Assembly (NCBI GenBank): GCA_026119855.1
Contig: JAOWBW010000862.1
Location: forward strand, 372,001 to 436,000
Length of the DNA: 64,000 bases
Source of the DNA: Campanula takesimana
Taxonomy: Eukaryota > Streptophyta > Magnoliopsida > Asterales > Campanulaceae
Direction of reading: 5' to 3'
The translations under genes were made by a program, and so were the position numbers. The notes under the pieces were generated by a model, which ran no database searches, was not told the DNA's origin, and saw nothing but the letters and a program-made list of their open reading frames with translations. The first letter of the stretch is position 1, and each line of letters begins with the position of its first letter. Below are positions 42,516 to 53,222 of the stretch, in pieces.

Positions 42516-43601
42516 CTACCAGCTTACAGCTCTACCATTTAACATAAACACAAAACCCGATTGCGATCGGCTATCATCTTTGTCGGTTTGGAAGCTTGCA
42601 TCCGTGTAAGCATTTACAACCAGATCATCTTCCATTCCTCCATAGACCAAAAACGAGTCTTTATTTCTTCTCAAGTACTTAAGAATCGCTTTTACAGCTA
42701 TCCAGTGATTTTCGCCAGGGTCGGATTGGTATCTACTTGTCATGCTCAAAGCGTAAGATACATCCGGCCTAGTACAAATCATGGCATACATGATGGACCC
42801 AATTGCCGAAGCATATGGAACATCATTCATTTTCTCACGCTCATCGTTTGTCTTAGGACATTGAGTCTTGCTTGGAGAAACTCCATGTAACACGGGCAAG
42901 GTGCCTCTATTAGAATTTTCCATACGGAATCTTCTAATGACCTTGTCAATGTATGTACTTTGGCTTAAACCAAGTAGCCTCCTTGATCTATCTCTATAGA
43001 TCTTAATGCCAAGTATATATGCGGCTTCACCCATATCTTTCATTGCGAAGCATTTTCCTAACCAAGTCTTTACGGACTGAAGTGTAGGAACATCGTTTCC
43101 AATGAGTAATATGTCATCCACGTATAAAATAAGGAATAGCACTATGCTCCCACAAATCTTCTTGTATACACAAGGCTCATCTTCGTTCTTGATGAAACCA
43201 AACTCTTTGACCGATTCATCAAAACGGAGATTCCAACTCCTAGAAGCTTGCTTAAATCCATAGTTGGATCTCTGCAATTTGCACACCTTAGAATCTTGTT
43301 CAAAACCTTCTGGTTGTGTCATATACACATCCTCTTGAAGTTTTCCATTCAGGAAAGCGGTTTTGACGTCCATCTGCCATATTTTATAGTCATGATATGC
43401 GGCAATGGCAAGCAAAATTCTTATAGACTTGATCATTGCTACGGGTGAAAAGGTCTCATCATAGTCAATACCATGAACTTGCCTATAACCCTTCGCTACA
43501 AGCCTAGCTTTGTAAGTATGCACCTTCCCATCCATGTCAGTCTTCTTCTTGAAGACCCATTTGCATCCTATGGTTTTAACACCTTCGGGCGCATCAATCA
43601 A
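42516..43601 (-). CDS. Copia reverse transcriptase and start of RNase H, element E2
   Basis: 361 residues, four shorter than in E1 because AAG became TAG (42514-42516) after GRAVSW. RT motifs are as in E1: DVKTAFLNGKLQEDVYM, YGFKQASRSWN and YVDD at 160-163. Few residues differ from E1 (HGVSPSKT for HGVSLSKT, RRNKD for RRTKD). Confidence 0.92.
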   Translation of the reverse strand: MIDAPEGVKTIGCKWVFKKKTDMDGKVHTYKARLVAKGYRQVHGIDYDETFSPVAMIKSIRILLAIAAYHDYKIWQMDVKTAFLNGKLQEDVYMTQPEGFEQDSKVCKLQRSNYGFKQASRSWNLRFDESVKEFGFIKNEDEPCVYKKICGSIVLFLILYVDDILLIGNDVPTLQSVKTWLGKCFAMKDMGEAAYILGIKIYRDRSRRLLGLSQSTYIDKVIRRFRMENSNRGTLPVLHGVSPSKTQCPKTNDEREKMNDVPYASAIGSIMYAMICTRPDVSYALSMTSRYQSDPGENHWIAVKAILKYLRRNKDSFLVYGGMEDDLVVNAYTDASFQTDKDDSRSQSGFVFMLNGRAVSW

Positions 43602-43604
43602 ATT

Positions 43605-43970
43605 CTAAACTTGATTGTCTTGCATGTATTGCAATTCGGATTCCATGGCTCCAAGCCACTTGTCCGAATCAGGAGAAGACATTGCCTCTTGGTAGGTTGA
43701 CGGTTCATCATTCTCAATGATTTCTACCTCATTACTATCCGTTACGAGAAATCCATATCTCTCGGGCTCGGATCGTAACCTACTAGATCTGCGAGTTGCT
43801 TGTGTATTTTGAACAGGTTCCACAACTCCTTGTGGTTCTTGTTCTTGTTCCACTATTGGTTCAATGTTATTTTCTGGGTCTTGAATTTCTTCAAGATTTA
43901 TTTTACTCCCACTGATTTCTTTGGAGAGAAACTCTTTCTCTAGAAAGACACCAGTTCGGGCAACAAACAC
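43605..43970 (-). CDS. Integrase C-terminal linker, element E2 (after a frameshift)
   Basis: 121 residues equal to the end of the E1 integrase (VFVARTGVFLEKEFLSKE and the acidic linker, ending MQDNQV before TAG). A base lost near 44040 (CATTTTCAG against CATTTGTCAG in E1) separates it from the integrase core. Confidence 0.85.
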   Translation of the reverse strand: MFVARTGVFLEKEFLSKEISGSKINLEEIQDPENNIEPIVEQEQEPQGVVEPVQNTQATRRSSRLRSEPERYGFLVTDSNEVEIIENDEPSTYQEAMSSPDSDKWLGAMESELQYMQDNQV

Positions 43971-44023
43971 TTTGTTGTCCTCACGGTTGTAAAAGTAATA
44001 TCCTCTAGTTTCCTTTGGATATC

Positions 44024-44773
44024 CTACGAAAATACATTTTCAGATTTGTGTGCAAGTTTATCAGAGACAAGTCTTTTGACAAAGGCTTCGCAACCCCAAA
44101 TCTTCATGAAAGATAAACAAGTTTTCTTTCCGCTCCACATCTCATATGGAGTCTTTTGAACCGATTTAGTTGGAACACGATTTAGTGTGAAAGCAGCGGT
44201 TTCTAGAGCGTAACCCCAAAAGGATATTGGAAGATCAACTTGACTCATCATTGACCGAACCATGTCTAACAAAGTCCGATTTCTCCTCTCGGACACACCA
44301 TTCCATTGTGGCGTTCCGGGTGGAGTCAATTGTGAAACTATTCCACAATTCTTTAGATGATCATCAAATTCTTGACTTAAGTATTCTGCACCACGATCTG
44401 ATCGAAGTGCTTTAATACTTTTGCCAAGTTGTTTTTCTACTTTATTTTGAAATATTCTAAATATCTCAAATGCTTCACTCTTATGTTTCATTAGGTAAAC
44501 ATACCCAAATCTACTATAATCATCAGTGAAGGTTATGAAGTATTGAAACCCTCCCCTAGCATTGCTACTTAATGGTCCGCATACATCGGAATGTATCAAC
44601 CCCAATAAGTCGCTTGCCCTTTCACCTAGCTTGGGAAAAGGTGTCTTAGTCATTTTTCCAAGAAGACACGACTCACAAGTATCATATGACTCTAAGTCAC
44701 ATGAACCCAAAAGTCCGTCCTCATGGAGTTTTGAGATACGCTTCTCATTAATATGACCGAGCGGAAATGCCAC
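44024..44773 (-). CDS. Copia integrase core, element E2
   Basis: 249 residues with the zinc-binding CESCLLGK region and the DDE positions in LIHSDVCGPL, LRSDRGAEY and GTPQWNGVSERRNR, ending prematurely after LAHKSE because of the private one-base deletion. As in E1, it is out of frame with gag-protease. Confidence 0.9.
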   Translation of the reverse strand: MAFPLGHINEKRISKLHEDGLLGSCDLESYDTCESCLLGKMTKTPFPKLGERASDLLGLIHSDVCGPLSSNARGGFQYFITFTDDYSRFGYVYLMKHKSEAFEIFRIFQNKVEKQLGKSIKALRSDRGAEYLSQEFDDHLKNCGIVSQLTPPGTPQWNGVSERRNRTLLDMVRSMMSQVDLPISFWGYALETAAFTLNRVPTKSVQKTPYEMWSGKKTCLSFMKIWGCEAFVKRLVSDKLAHKSENVFS

Positions 44774-46089
44774 AAATAAGTATGATTTACATCATTAGGT
44801 TTATATTTCTTATTTACATGATAGACATTGTCATTATTTTCATTCTTGACATCCAAGATATAAAGGCCATTAAATGAATTAGCAATACCATAAAGCACAT
44901 CATTTAAATAAATAGAAAATTTCTTATTCTCAATAAGAAACTTAAAACCTTCATTATCCAAACAAGAAATTGAAATAATATTTTTGCTTAAATCCGGAAC
45001 ATAATAACAATTGTTCAAAACAAGAATTAATCCGGAAGGTAAAGTGACTTCATAAGTCCCTACGGCTAATGCAGCAACTCTTGCTCCATTCCCCACGCGT
45101 AGATCTACTTCACCTTCTTTAAGCAGTCTCCTATTCTTTAGTCCCTGCACATTTAGACAAATGTGAGAACCACATCCGGTATCCAATACCCAAGAATCAG
45201 TGGTAGAAAGGAGAATATCTATCATATAGATACCTGAAGTCGACGCAGCCTTGCTGCTCTTCTTCTTCTTTTGCTCTTCCAAGAAAGCCTTGCAATTACG
45301 TTTCCAATGACCAATTTCTTGACAATGGAAACAAATTGCATCCTTTTGTGAATCGGGTTTTGCCTCAGAAGCCTTGGCAACATTTCCCTTGCCTATTTTG
45401 GGTTTGACAGCTTTCTTACCCTTTCCTTTGGCACTAGCCTTCTTCCCATCATGAACCAAGAGCACGGGAGAACCTTTCTCCACAATTTTCATCTCTGCAG
45501 TTTTGAGCATCCCATGCAACTCAGAGAGATTCTTATCCATTCCATGCATGTTATAATTCATCACAAACTGATTATAACTTTTAGACAATGAATTAAGAAT
45601 GAGATCCGTGGCTAGCTCCAATGGGATTGGATAGCAAAGTTTCTCAAGGTGCTCTACATAACCTTTCATTTTAAGAAAGTGAGGACTCACTTGTTGCCCT
45701 TCATTCATCTTACAAGTGGTGAATGCAACAATGGTCTTGTACCTCTCTTGCCTAGCTTGCTCTTGAAACATGGTTCTCAACTCCACGCCTATCTCATAGG
45801 CTTCCAAATGTTCTAAACTTTGTTGGAGTTTTGAGCACATAGCAGCAAGCATGAGACAACTTACATCTCTAGAATCATTACGATGTTTCTTGTAATTGTC
45901 TCTTTCTGCCCTAGGGGCAGTAGGCGGTGGTTCAGCGCGGAGAGGCCCATCGAGAATGTACAATTTATCTTCTTGCCTAAGAACGATTCTTATGCTACGG
46001 ATCCAATCCATAAAGTTAGTACCATTCTCTTCGAGCTTATCCTTCTCAAGGATCGATCGCAACGATATTGATTGAGTGTTATTAGTCAT
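44692..46089 (-). CDS. Copia Gag and protease, element E2
   Basis: 465 residues, differing from E1 at a single position that I noticed (PLRAEPPP for PLPAEPPP). Zinc knuckle CFHCQEIGHWKRNC and protease WVLDTGCGSH are both intact. The C-terminal 26 residues are the shared frameshifted tail. Confidence 0.92.
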   Translation of the reverse strand: MTNNTQSISLRSILEKDKLEENGTNFMDWIRSIRIVLRQEDKLYILDGPLRAEPPPTAPRAERDNYKKHRNDSRDVSCLMLAAMCSKLQQSLEHLEAYEIGVELRTMFQEQARQERYKTIVAFTTCKMNEGQQVSPHFLKMKGYVEHLEKLCYPIPLELATDLILNSLSKSYNQFVMNYNMHGMDKNLSELHGMLKTAEMKIVEKGSPVLLVHDGKKASAKGKGKKAVKPKIGKGNVAKASEAKPDSQKDAICFHCQEIGHWKRNCKAFLEEQKKKKSSKAASTSGIYMIDILLSTTDSWVLDTGCGSHICLNVQGLKNRRLLKEGEVDLRVGNGARVAALAVGTYEVTLPSGLILVLNNCYYVPDLSKNIISISCLDNEGFKFLIENKKFSIYLNDVLYGIANSFNGLYILDVKNENNDNVYHVNKKYKPNDVNHTYLWHFRSVILMRSVSQNSMRTDFWVHVT

Positions 46090-47632
46090 TATCTACAAAT
46101 ATGCAAAATTTACAAAATATAATAAGTACCGATTTTCATTAAAGAGATAAATAATGTATTTTTCAAACAAAATACTCTCACTAAATTATATAACCTTCAT
46201 ATACATCCAATGTATAATTTAATTTAATTGGGCTAAGATCCAACTTTAATTTAACTTTTGAGTCCACGGAGGCGGACCGCTCAAAAACTAAATTAATTAG
46301 GTAGACAATCATGTCAATCATATCACATATGATTCTTAGATCCTTTTATGAGATTCTTTGAGAAATCCAATTTCAAAAACATGTTTAATCTCATCTTTTG
46401 CCTAGGCCCAAAACTGTTTTGACGCCTAATTAAGTCCAACCATTTTAAACGCATAGGAACCATTAAATTTAATGTACCTTGCGTAGGCAAGCCCACATTA
46501 AACTAATGAACCTCATCTTGCTCATACATGAATAAAATTAATGCACCTCGCGGAGGCGAACCCACATCAAGATCATCCATGTATAAACAAGTGTTTTAAT
46601 CATGGCATGGCAACGAAGGACTTAAAACTTTCTTTGAATGTTCATCACATATAGCATATAACACATTTATGAGCACATAATATAAACATGTTACACATCA
46701 AATTTAGTCACTAAATTAATCTCCATTAATTTAAGCATGATATTTATGTGTCATTAGTTTCTCTATAATTATGAGGATGAGACTATTTCAACTTCGGTTA
46801 TTATTTCCAAATCAAGACAACAAGTAGTGCGGTCGAACTAAGCCATTAGGCAACCACAATCCCGCACTAATTCAAGAAACCAAGAAAGTAGTCCATGTGG
46901 CCGAAACTAAGCAATAGATGGTCTCGATGAACGTAGGCCAATTGCATTCACAATTCCACATGGATCTCCAATCATTGAATCAAGAACTTTGTTTCTCAAT
47001 TTTAGCAATTATGAACTCTTCATAATTCTAACTTCGTTTTATCTTTGAAACTTTGATTGCGATCAATTTTGGGAAACACAATCTCGATGAACGCAGATTA
47101 GCCATCCAAAATTTGAACCAATCTAGGAATCACAAGACTAAAACAAATAGGAAAATCAAACCCCAAAATCCACACACAAACCAACTACCCAAAACCCATT
47201 CCAGTTCAGCAAGTCTGGGCTGGTTCTGTTACTGGTTTTGTTGAATTTATCGAAAATTCTATATTCATATTTTAACCAAAATCAGAACATATTCTGCCGA
47301 GCGAGCGCCCGCCTGGTTATGACCAAGCGCGCGCCTGAATGGTATAGAATTTTAAAGTTCAAAAATTTTGTCTCAAAATTATTTTTCCCCGATTATTAAA
47401 ACTTTGATCTGATCAAAAATCAATAATCGAAATAATTCAGAATCCACCATAATTTTTATTGCGATTGAATCGTGCGATTAAAGTTGAAAAACAATAAACC
47501 ACATAAAATCACAAAACACATAAGCATCATATATTCCAATATTCAGATCATGCAAGGCACATAAACAATTTATATACACATAACATGATCCAAGTATTGA
47601 ATTAATCAACATGAACGGGGCTCTGATACCAC
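46090..47632 (-). other. Leader and primer site of E2
   Basis: AT-rich duplicate of 27476-29018. The initiator-Met-type primer site TGGTATCAGAGCCCC (minus strand) is at 47617-47631. No gene seen. Confidence 0.7.
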
Positions 47633-49101
47633 TATTGGGTTTCCAAGTATCATGCGCAGCGGAATATAGCAATTAAAATTTTTAAGAAACCCAGAGCCAT
47701 GGATCCGTTCATATGATTAAATCAAATACAACATAATGAATAAAGGATAAAACTAACCCTTGATGACTATCAAAGTTTTCTTTGGTCTTGGTGGAGAAAC
47801 CTGAAGCTTTATCACGGACAAAGTCACGAACTTTGTAGATGATAAAATTCACCCTCTAGCGGTGTCCACACTTCGAACGAATATCAAGAGGTTCCTTGAT
47901 CTTGGTTGCTAGACCAATAATTATGAAACACACTTTCACAATTCAATAAAGAACTATATGAAATTTATTTGTGAATTATTTTGTTCCTCAATCAAGGATA
48001 TCTTAGAACAAAATAAAATCTCTCTCAAACTCTTTGAGACTCACAAAAGCACTAGTAAATATGGTCTGGCCGAATTGGGGTTTTTATACACAATTAATAC
48101 CTATTCCAAATAGGTAACTTGTGCCAAAAACCTTTCCTAATCGAATTGGGAATTATTCAGCCGCCATACCGGGCGCCCGCCTGGTCCTACCCAGGCGCCC
48201 GCTTATTTGACCAGAAGGTCCAGGCCTTTTAGAAATCATTCAGGCGCCCGCCTGGTCCAACCCAAGCGCCCGCTTGGTTGACCAGGAAGCTCAGAATTTT
48301 CCAGAAATTCCTTGGAGGTCCTCCGACCCTAAATGCCAATATAGTCCTCTTATTTAAGATTCGATCTATTGTGTGTGACCCTCTAGGATTATACTAAGTT
48401 GGCAATGGGCTCAAACATGATCCCATAAGATATGATTAGGTTCTAGCAAACTGTCATACCTACCCAAATAGTATAACTAGATACAAGTTCGCATTCCTTT
48501 AGAATATGTCACAATCCCTTTGTCCACGATGTCATTGAACACAAGTCATGGTCAAACAGTCAACTTGTTTTATTCAATACTTTCTTGATTCCGAATATGT
48601 TGATAATTCAAATGCTATTGATCCAATCAATCCATTTGAGTCCGGCCGAACATTTCATCAACATCATTCCTTCGAGGGGCCCAAGCTTGACATCTCTCCG
48701 TGGAGGGACAAATCCATTTAGCTTATTATTCTTCCCAACGGGAATCCGATTATGCCAATCACACCCTTTATAACTACCGTGTTAAGGTAGCGTTTGAATA
48801 TGTCAAACACAATGTCCATCAAGTGGAAGACTATAATAACTTCATGTCTAAGGATTCGAATGACATAACTAACATGAGATATATGTATGACATAGACCAT
48901 GACATAAATCTCAAACAGCGGGTCATGTCCAGTACCTTGTTCCAAACAAGTACCCATAAATCTAACATGATCATCCCATGATCATTTAGCCTTTATACTA
49001 GTGCTTAACAAGTACTAGGGACGGAGATTATTATAAGTAAACATGAACAACAATAATAATCAAAACATCTCTTTATTGATATGAAATAAATGATAACAAC
49101 A
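47633..49101 (-). repeat. 5' LTR of E2 with a 40-bp terminal deletion
   Basis: 1469 bp against 1509 in E1. After GATAAC (49092-49097) the sequence jumps to AACAAAATG, removing 40 bp of the LTR end between short AAC repeats; the target copy AAATG (49102-49106) is retained. Confidence 0.9.
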
Positions 49102-50070
49102 AAATGATCATCACTTGGTTCCCCAAAACAAGTATTTGGGTGTGATCATGAGCAATCATAGGAGAAAATCAAGAAAGTTGATAAGTGTTCCCTTTGGACC
49201 AAAATTGGTCATTTGGTGAATAAAGATTGGAACTTTATCACCAAGATGACATTTTATGACTTAAAATCCTTTCAAGAGTCAAAATAACACATAAAGATTG
49301 AATCTTTATGACCCAAAAGTGGGATTTTGAGGCTAAACCAAAGAGGAAAGTGATGGACACTAAGGTTCCACCATCCTCATGATTATCATGGCCAAACAAG
49401 CATACCATTTACATGAATAAGGAATATAAATGACAATCAACAAGTCTATGAGTGTATAGGTTTAGAACATCTTCCATACAAAGTATGGAGGGCACCTTGG
49501 AACTTCTCATAGCTTGGACAAGATAATAATATAATAGATTGATATGTAGTGCTTGATAATGGACAAGTCTTGCAAGAAACAAAAGGTGCTTGAAATGGAC
49601 AAGTCTTTGCATGAATGAATAGTAAATACATGTATAACCAAGATATGAGAAATAAAATAGGAGTAAGATGAAGAGAAAGGAGGGGGGAGGTGGCTTTACC
49701 TATGATGGTTAAGGCCAATCTTCCTTTCTTCTCTCCTTTTTTGTATGTGATCACTCTCACTCTTTCTCTGTGGCAATTCCAGCATAGTGACCTCTTTAAT
49801 GTGTATTTATCCCCCCCCCTGAAATGATCAGCAAGGGGTTCTATTTATAGGGACTGAGGGTGCCCAAACCAGCCGTACGGCTAGGCCCCTCTAGTCCCCA
49901 AAGCATCTGTACGGCTCAGCCTGGCGAGCTTCTGGATTTTTCCAATTTTATACCAGAGTAGCCCTAGAATTTATAGTTTATCCTAGGGAGGTCCTGGCCT
50001 ATTAGCTTATCCCTGAAACAGTGCTAAGGCTACCTCTAAGATAGGTCAGTTTCAGATTGGGGTACTTACA
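49102..50070 (-). repeat. LTR3 of element B, part right of copia E2
   Basis: Ends CTTACA, then target copy GTCGC. It differs from both LTR1 and LTR2 at TCCTTTC near 49267, GTATAGG near 49454, AACATC near 49466, GATTGATATG near 49537, AGCATAGTG near 49782, GGTCCTGGCC near 49990 and GAAACAG near 50016. The TATA box is at 49842-49849 and the intact palindrome AGCCGTACGGCT at 49871-49882. Confidence 0.92.
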
Positions 50071-50075
50071 GTCGC
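50071..50075. repeat. Right target-site duplication of element B (GTCGC)
   Basis: Pairs with 11374-11378; the D1 reading frame resumes immediately after it. Confidence 0.92.
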
Positions 50076-52592
50076 GCTGAAGATCTTCAGAAACTCTGTT
50101 TTACCCATTTTCAAGCGCACCAAGTTGGTTTGATAGAGTTTGCTGAGTAGAAAGAATTAGCCCTTGAATGGCTTGCTGCGCAGCCTTAATACTCTTGTTC
50201 AGCTTGAATTGAACCATGTTTTGGCTAGCTTGCATATCCAGCATAGCTTGGTTCATCTTTCCATTGAAAGTGTCTCCAAACTCAACTATGCAGTTAGTCA
50301 CATGACTCTGGAGTCACTTGACGCAAAGTTATCAAAAGCATTTAAATTTTGGCAGCCTCAATTTGAATTACCTCATTGCGCATCCCATCATTCATCCCAT
50401 CAACAGAGGGGATTTTCACTATAGCAGAGGTAAGAACGCCGATATCATGCGCAATGTCTTGGCGCAGAGAATCAAGATTGAGAGCAGTGTCCTATGAACT
50501 TGTTGCCTTTATTGTAGAACTCTCCCCTTTAATGGCACAATTCATAGCACTCAGCATACTGGCCTACGCATCAAGCCTAGCAGACTGCACATCCAGTTGC
50601 TCCTGAATCTTCGTTTGGCAGTGACCACCTTTAAGTGTTGGGTCTGAGCAGCAAACTGGTTCGCTTGAATTGTTTGGAGCATGGCTATGATTTGGCGCAG
50701 GTCAGATGAGCCTGAGAGATCTGAGGGAATGGGAGCTGGAGGAACTTCATGTTGAGAGGTTTGATAAGCATCAGTGGCATGCGCAGGAGCAGTTGCAGTA
50801 GCTGGAGGAGAAGTGTTGGGCGCATGAACAGAGGAGGGAGGCATTCTGTAATCCTCAGAACTTGAACCAGCAATATCCTCGATGATAGGCGTATCAAGGT
50901 CAAAGGTAGGGTCAGGCACAGGATAAGCAAAGCCTTCACCATCAATGAAGATAGGTGGGGCTTGCTGCGCGGCATTCCTTTTTGCAACTGTAGCTAACCG
51001 TGATTGCCTCGCAATTTCACGCACAGATAGTGAAGTTCGCGGAGGAGAAGAAATAGGAGAATGCCTTGAAGGCTCAGAATCAACGTCAGAAAGATCTTAC
51101 ACTAAGCGCTTGGTGGCGCACTTCTTCAATCTGTGCTTGGATTTCTTTACAGAAAGGGGAACTTCATCTTCAATTAAAGTTTCCTTGTGGGGCTCCCTCT
51201 GACTTGGTGCAGCAGTAGAGGGGCCAGCTGAAGAGGGCTTGGAAGGACTAAGGAGAGGGTCATCAGTGAAAAGGTAATCCTCAAAAACTGCTCCCTCTTG
51301 CGCAGTGTGAGAGGAAGATGCGCGCACAGATTCAGGCGCGGGAGGAGAAGGAGGCACAGCAACATCATCATTGGAAATATGAATCTCATCATCAGATTCA
51401 TCAAGTAGAGTCCTATATTCCCTAGCTTTCTTCTTTTTTTTCTGGGGCGCAGCAACCTAGGATTTATTTGACTTCTTGGTGTGCCCTGGCTCAGTAGCAG
51501 CCTTGCGCTTAGGAGTAGGCGCATTAGAGGAGCCAATCATTATCCCAGGCGTAGTACGAGATTGCTTTGCCTTCTTATTTTTGCACGGCGCATCCATTGC
51601 GGCCTTGCCTTTCTGCTTATCATCACCTACCTTATTCAAGACACGCTCATAAACAGACGCATTGTCAGAGTTTGTTTCAAATGAAGAGTCCTTAGTGTCA
51701 GAAACTGAAGGAGAGCCGTGATCTTTGGGATGGATATCCTCAAATTCTTCTTATGGATCCGCAGACCAATACTTGAAGTAGTCAAAGTTGTTGACATCAT
51801 GTCTGAAGTTTTGGAGGAACACGCGAGAGTGGGTGCGCGTGGTTGTGACATCAACCTTAAGAGAAGGATCTGCTTCCACAAATTTGCGCACAGAAGGTAA
51901 TTTCATGAAACTGGCAGTGAGGATCCTGCAGTGGGTTTTGTATTTAGGTGGTTTTTTAGGGTCTTGCGCCTTCTTCTTGTAAACGCACAAGCAACGCACC
52001 AATTCTTCAAAAATTATTTCATCCTAACTCAGCTTCTTGGACTTGTAGATAGCTGCGCAGCACATCCATTGCTTGCTGATGAATGAGGATTTGTTACCAT
52101 TCTTGCAATTAATGGTATCTCCTATGATGTGCAGAGGTGATACATCAATTCCCCAAATTCTTTCATATCATGGTTATTGTATTGACCAACCAGAGTAGGA
52201 ATCTTGATCAACTTCTGCGCAACACGATCTTGCGTTTACTGATCCAGCGTCTTTCGATTGCACGCGGGGAGTCCCATTGTCTGACGGATGTGCGCATAGT
52301 TGATGGTGACTGGAACTCCTCTGATAGAACTTTTCAAACACTTTACTGCGGTATCATCATACACGCGCTCTATCTCTTCCGCATTGCTAAACAAGTCATC
52401 AATATAGGAAGGAAGAATGAAGGTTTGGCCTTTGGTGAAGAGGGGTAGGACGCCAGATTCAACCATAATCTCCATCATATAGCGTCCAAGCGCATCCTTC
52501 TTAAGATCAGAAACGTCAAGTTCCCAACCATGGATAAAATAGTTGATGTTTTGCGCAAAGAAATTTGAGAAGTTAGATCTGGACATGCGCAT
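50071..52592 (-). pseudogene. Extra ORF of D1 with a plant-transposon-protein-like domain (broken)
   Basis: A roughly 800-residue ORF counterpart to D2 59383-61883. N-terminal part (52592-52236): SNFSNFFAQNINYFIHGWEL, then GVLPLFTKGQTFILPSYID and SIRGVPVTINYAHIRQTMGL, which resembles the 'putative plant transposon protein' domain found beside many plant retroelements. Then KKAQDPKKPPKYKTHCRIL, a low-complexity Lys/Glu/Pro-rich middle and a C-terminal helical part (FNGKMNQAMLDMQASQNMVQ) likely to form a coiled coil. After one frameshift near 52130, pieces at 52002-51751, 51639-51457, 51357-51097, 51024-50551 and 50301-50101 share one frame separated by stops. Its place between pol and the 3' LTR is where SIRE-type elements carry an envelope-like ORF; I see no membrane segment, so I do not call it an envelope. 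Confidence 0.7.
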
Positions 52593-53222
52593 GGAGTGAA
52601 GCGCATGCGCATAAGCGATAAGCGCAGGCGCATGAGCTAGTCCCCATACTTAAACAAAATTCTACAAATATAAGGGGCAAAAATTTCCAAGCAACATAAA
52701 TTTAAACCATAAGCCTAAAATAGGCGCGAAAAGCATAAACAGAATCAATAATCATAACAAGGCAAACAATATTACTTTTCACCAAGAACACAAAAAACAT
52801 GCTTTGAATACATGAAGAACGCGAAGAACACAAAAGTGTCAAAGTGTTCCAAAATGCATAAAAAAAACATGTCAAAATGTTCATAATGAAAAATCATACA
52901 CAAATATGTAAACGAAAATCACAACAACAAGATAATAAACCCATAATCTGAGAAAATGATGAAAAACACGGAAAGGCATTCGAACAGAAAATCTCACAGA
53001 AATCAAATCAAACAATCATTGATTGTAAAAAAAAATTACATATATGAGTAGATATGAGTGAATCGATCATACATCAAGAATTAATTTGAAAATCGAGCAA
53101 CGAAACATGTAGAAATCAGAAAGGGGAAAAACAGACCTTCAAACCAACAATGGCATTGGTATTTAGATTCTTACCATTTGCGGGTCGTCTTGCTTCTTTG
53201 ATGATGTTTTCTTAGGATCCAT
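52593..53222 (-). other. Putative first exon and intron of the D1 extra ORF
   Basis: On the minus strand an ATG at 53222 opens MDPKKTSSKKQDDPQM (53222-53175), immediately followed by GTAAG, a canonical plant splice donor (53174-53170). The next 500 bp are AT-rich and full of stops, as in an intron, up to the ORF at 52592. I could not fix an acceptor that keeps the frame, so the exon structure is tentative. Confidence 0.45.

Larger units (their letters stand above)
40609..49101 (-). mobile_element. Ty1/copia element E2, duplicate of E1 inside LTR3 of element B
   Basis: Same target position, same decayed left target copy and same shared lesions as E1 (one-base loss between gag-protease and integrase, TAG before RT, TAA in RNase H), so it arose by duplication of the host LTR. 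Private changes are a 40-bp deletion at the outer end of the right LTR, an extra TAG near 42514 in RNase H and a one-base deletion near 44040 in integrase. Confidence 0.92.
11379..50070 (-). mobile_element. Gag-only Tat/Ogre-like gypsy element B, expanded to three LTRs and two internal regions
   Basis: LTR1 11379-12881, internal 12882-21452 (8571 bp), LTR2 21453-31496 (interrupted by copia E1), internal 31497-40067 (8571 bp), LTR3 40068-50070 (interrupted by copia E2). LTRs begin TGTAAG and end CTTACA. The primer site resembles an arginine-type tRNA, and gag has the C-X2-H-X4-H-X4-C knuckle typical of the Tat/Athila branch. No protease, RT or integrase was found in either internal region, so the element resembles the gag-only terminal-repeat (TR-GAG) class and would depend on a relative for pol. 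Each internal region carries several tandem arrays. The repeat unit is 18,615 bp. Confidence 0.88.

Noticed and set aside
40609..49101. E2 as an independent copia insertion
   Set aside because: It has the same target position, the same mutated target copy (AAATA) and the same internal lesions as E1; duplication of the host LTR explains all of this.
50071..52592. Host gene interrupted by a retroelement
   Set aside because: The ORF is flanked by a SIRE-like LTR and polypurine tract on the same strand and recurs with the same layout in D2, so it is element-borne.
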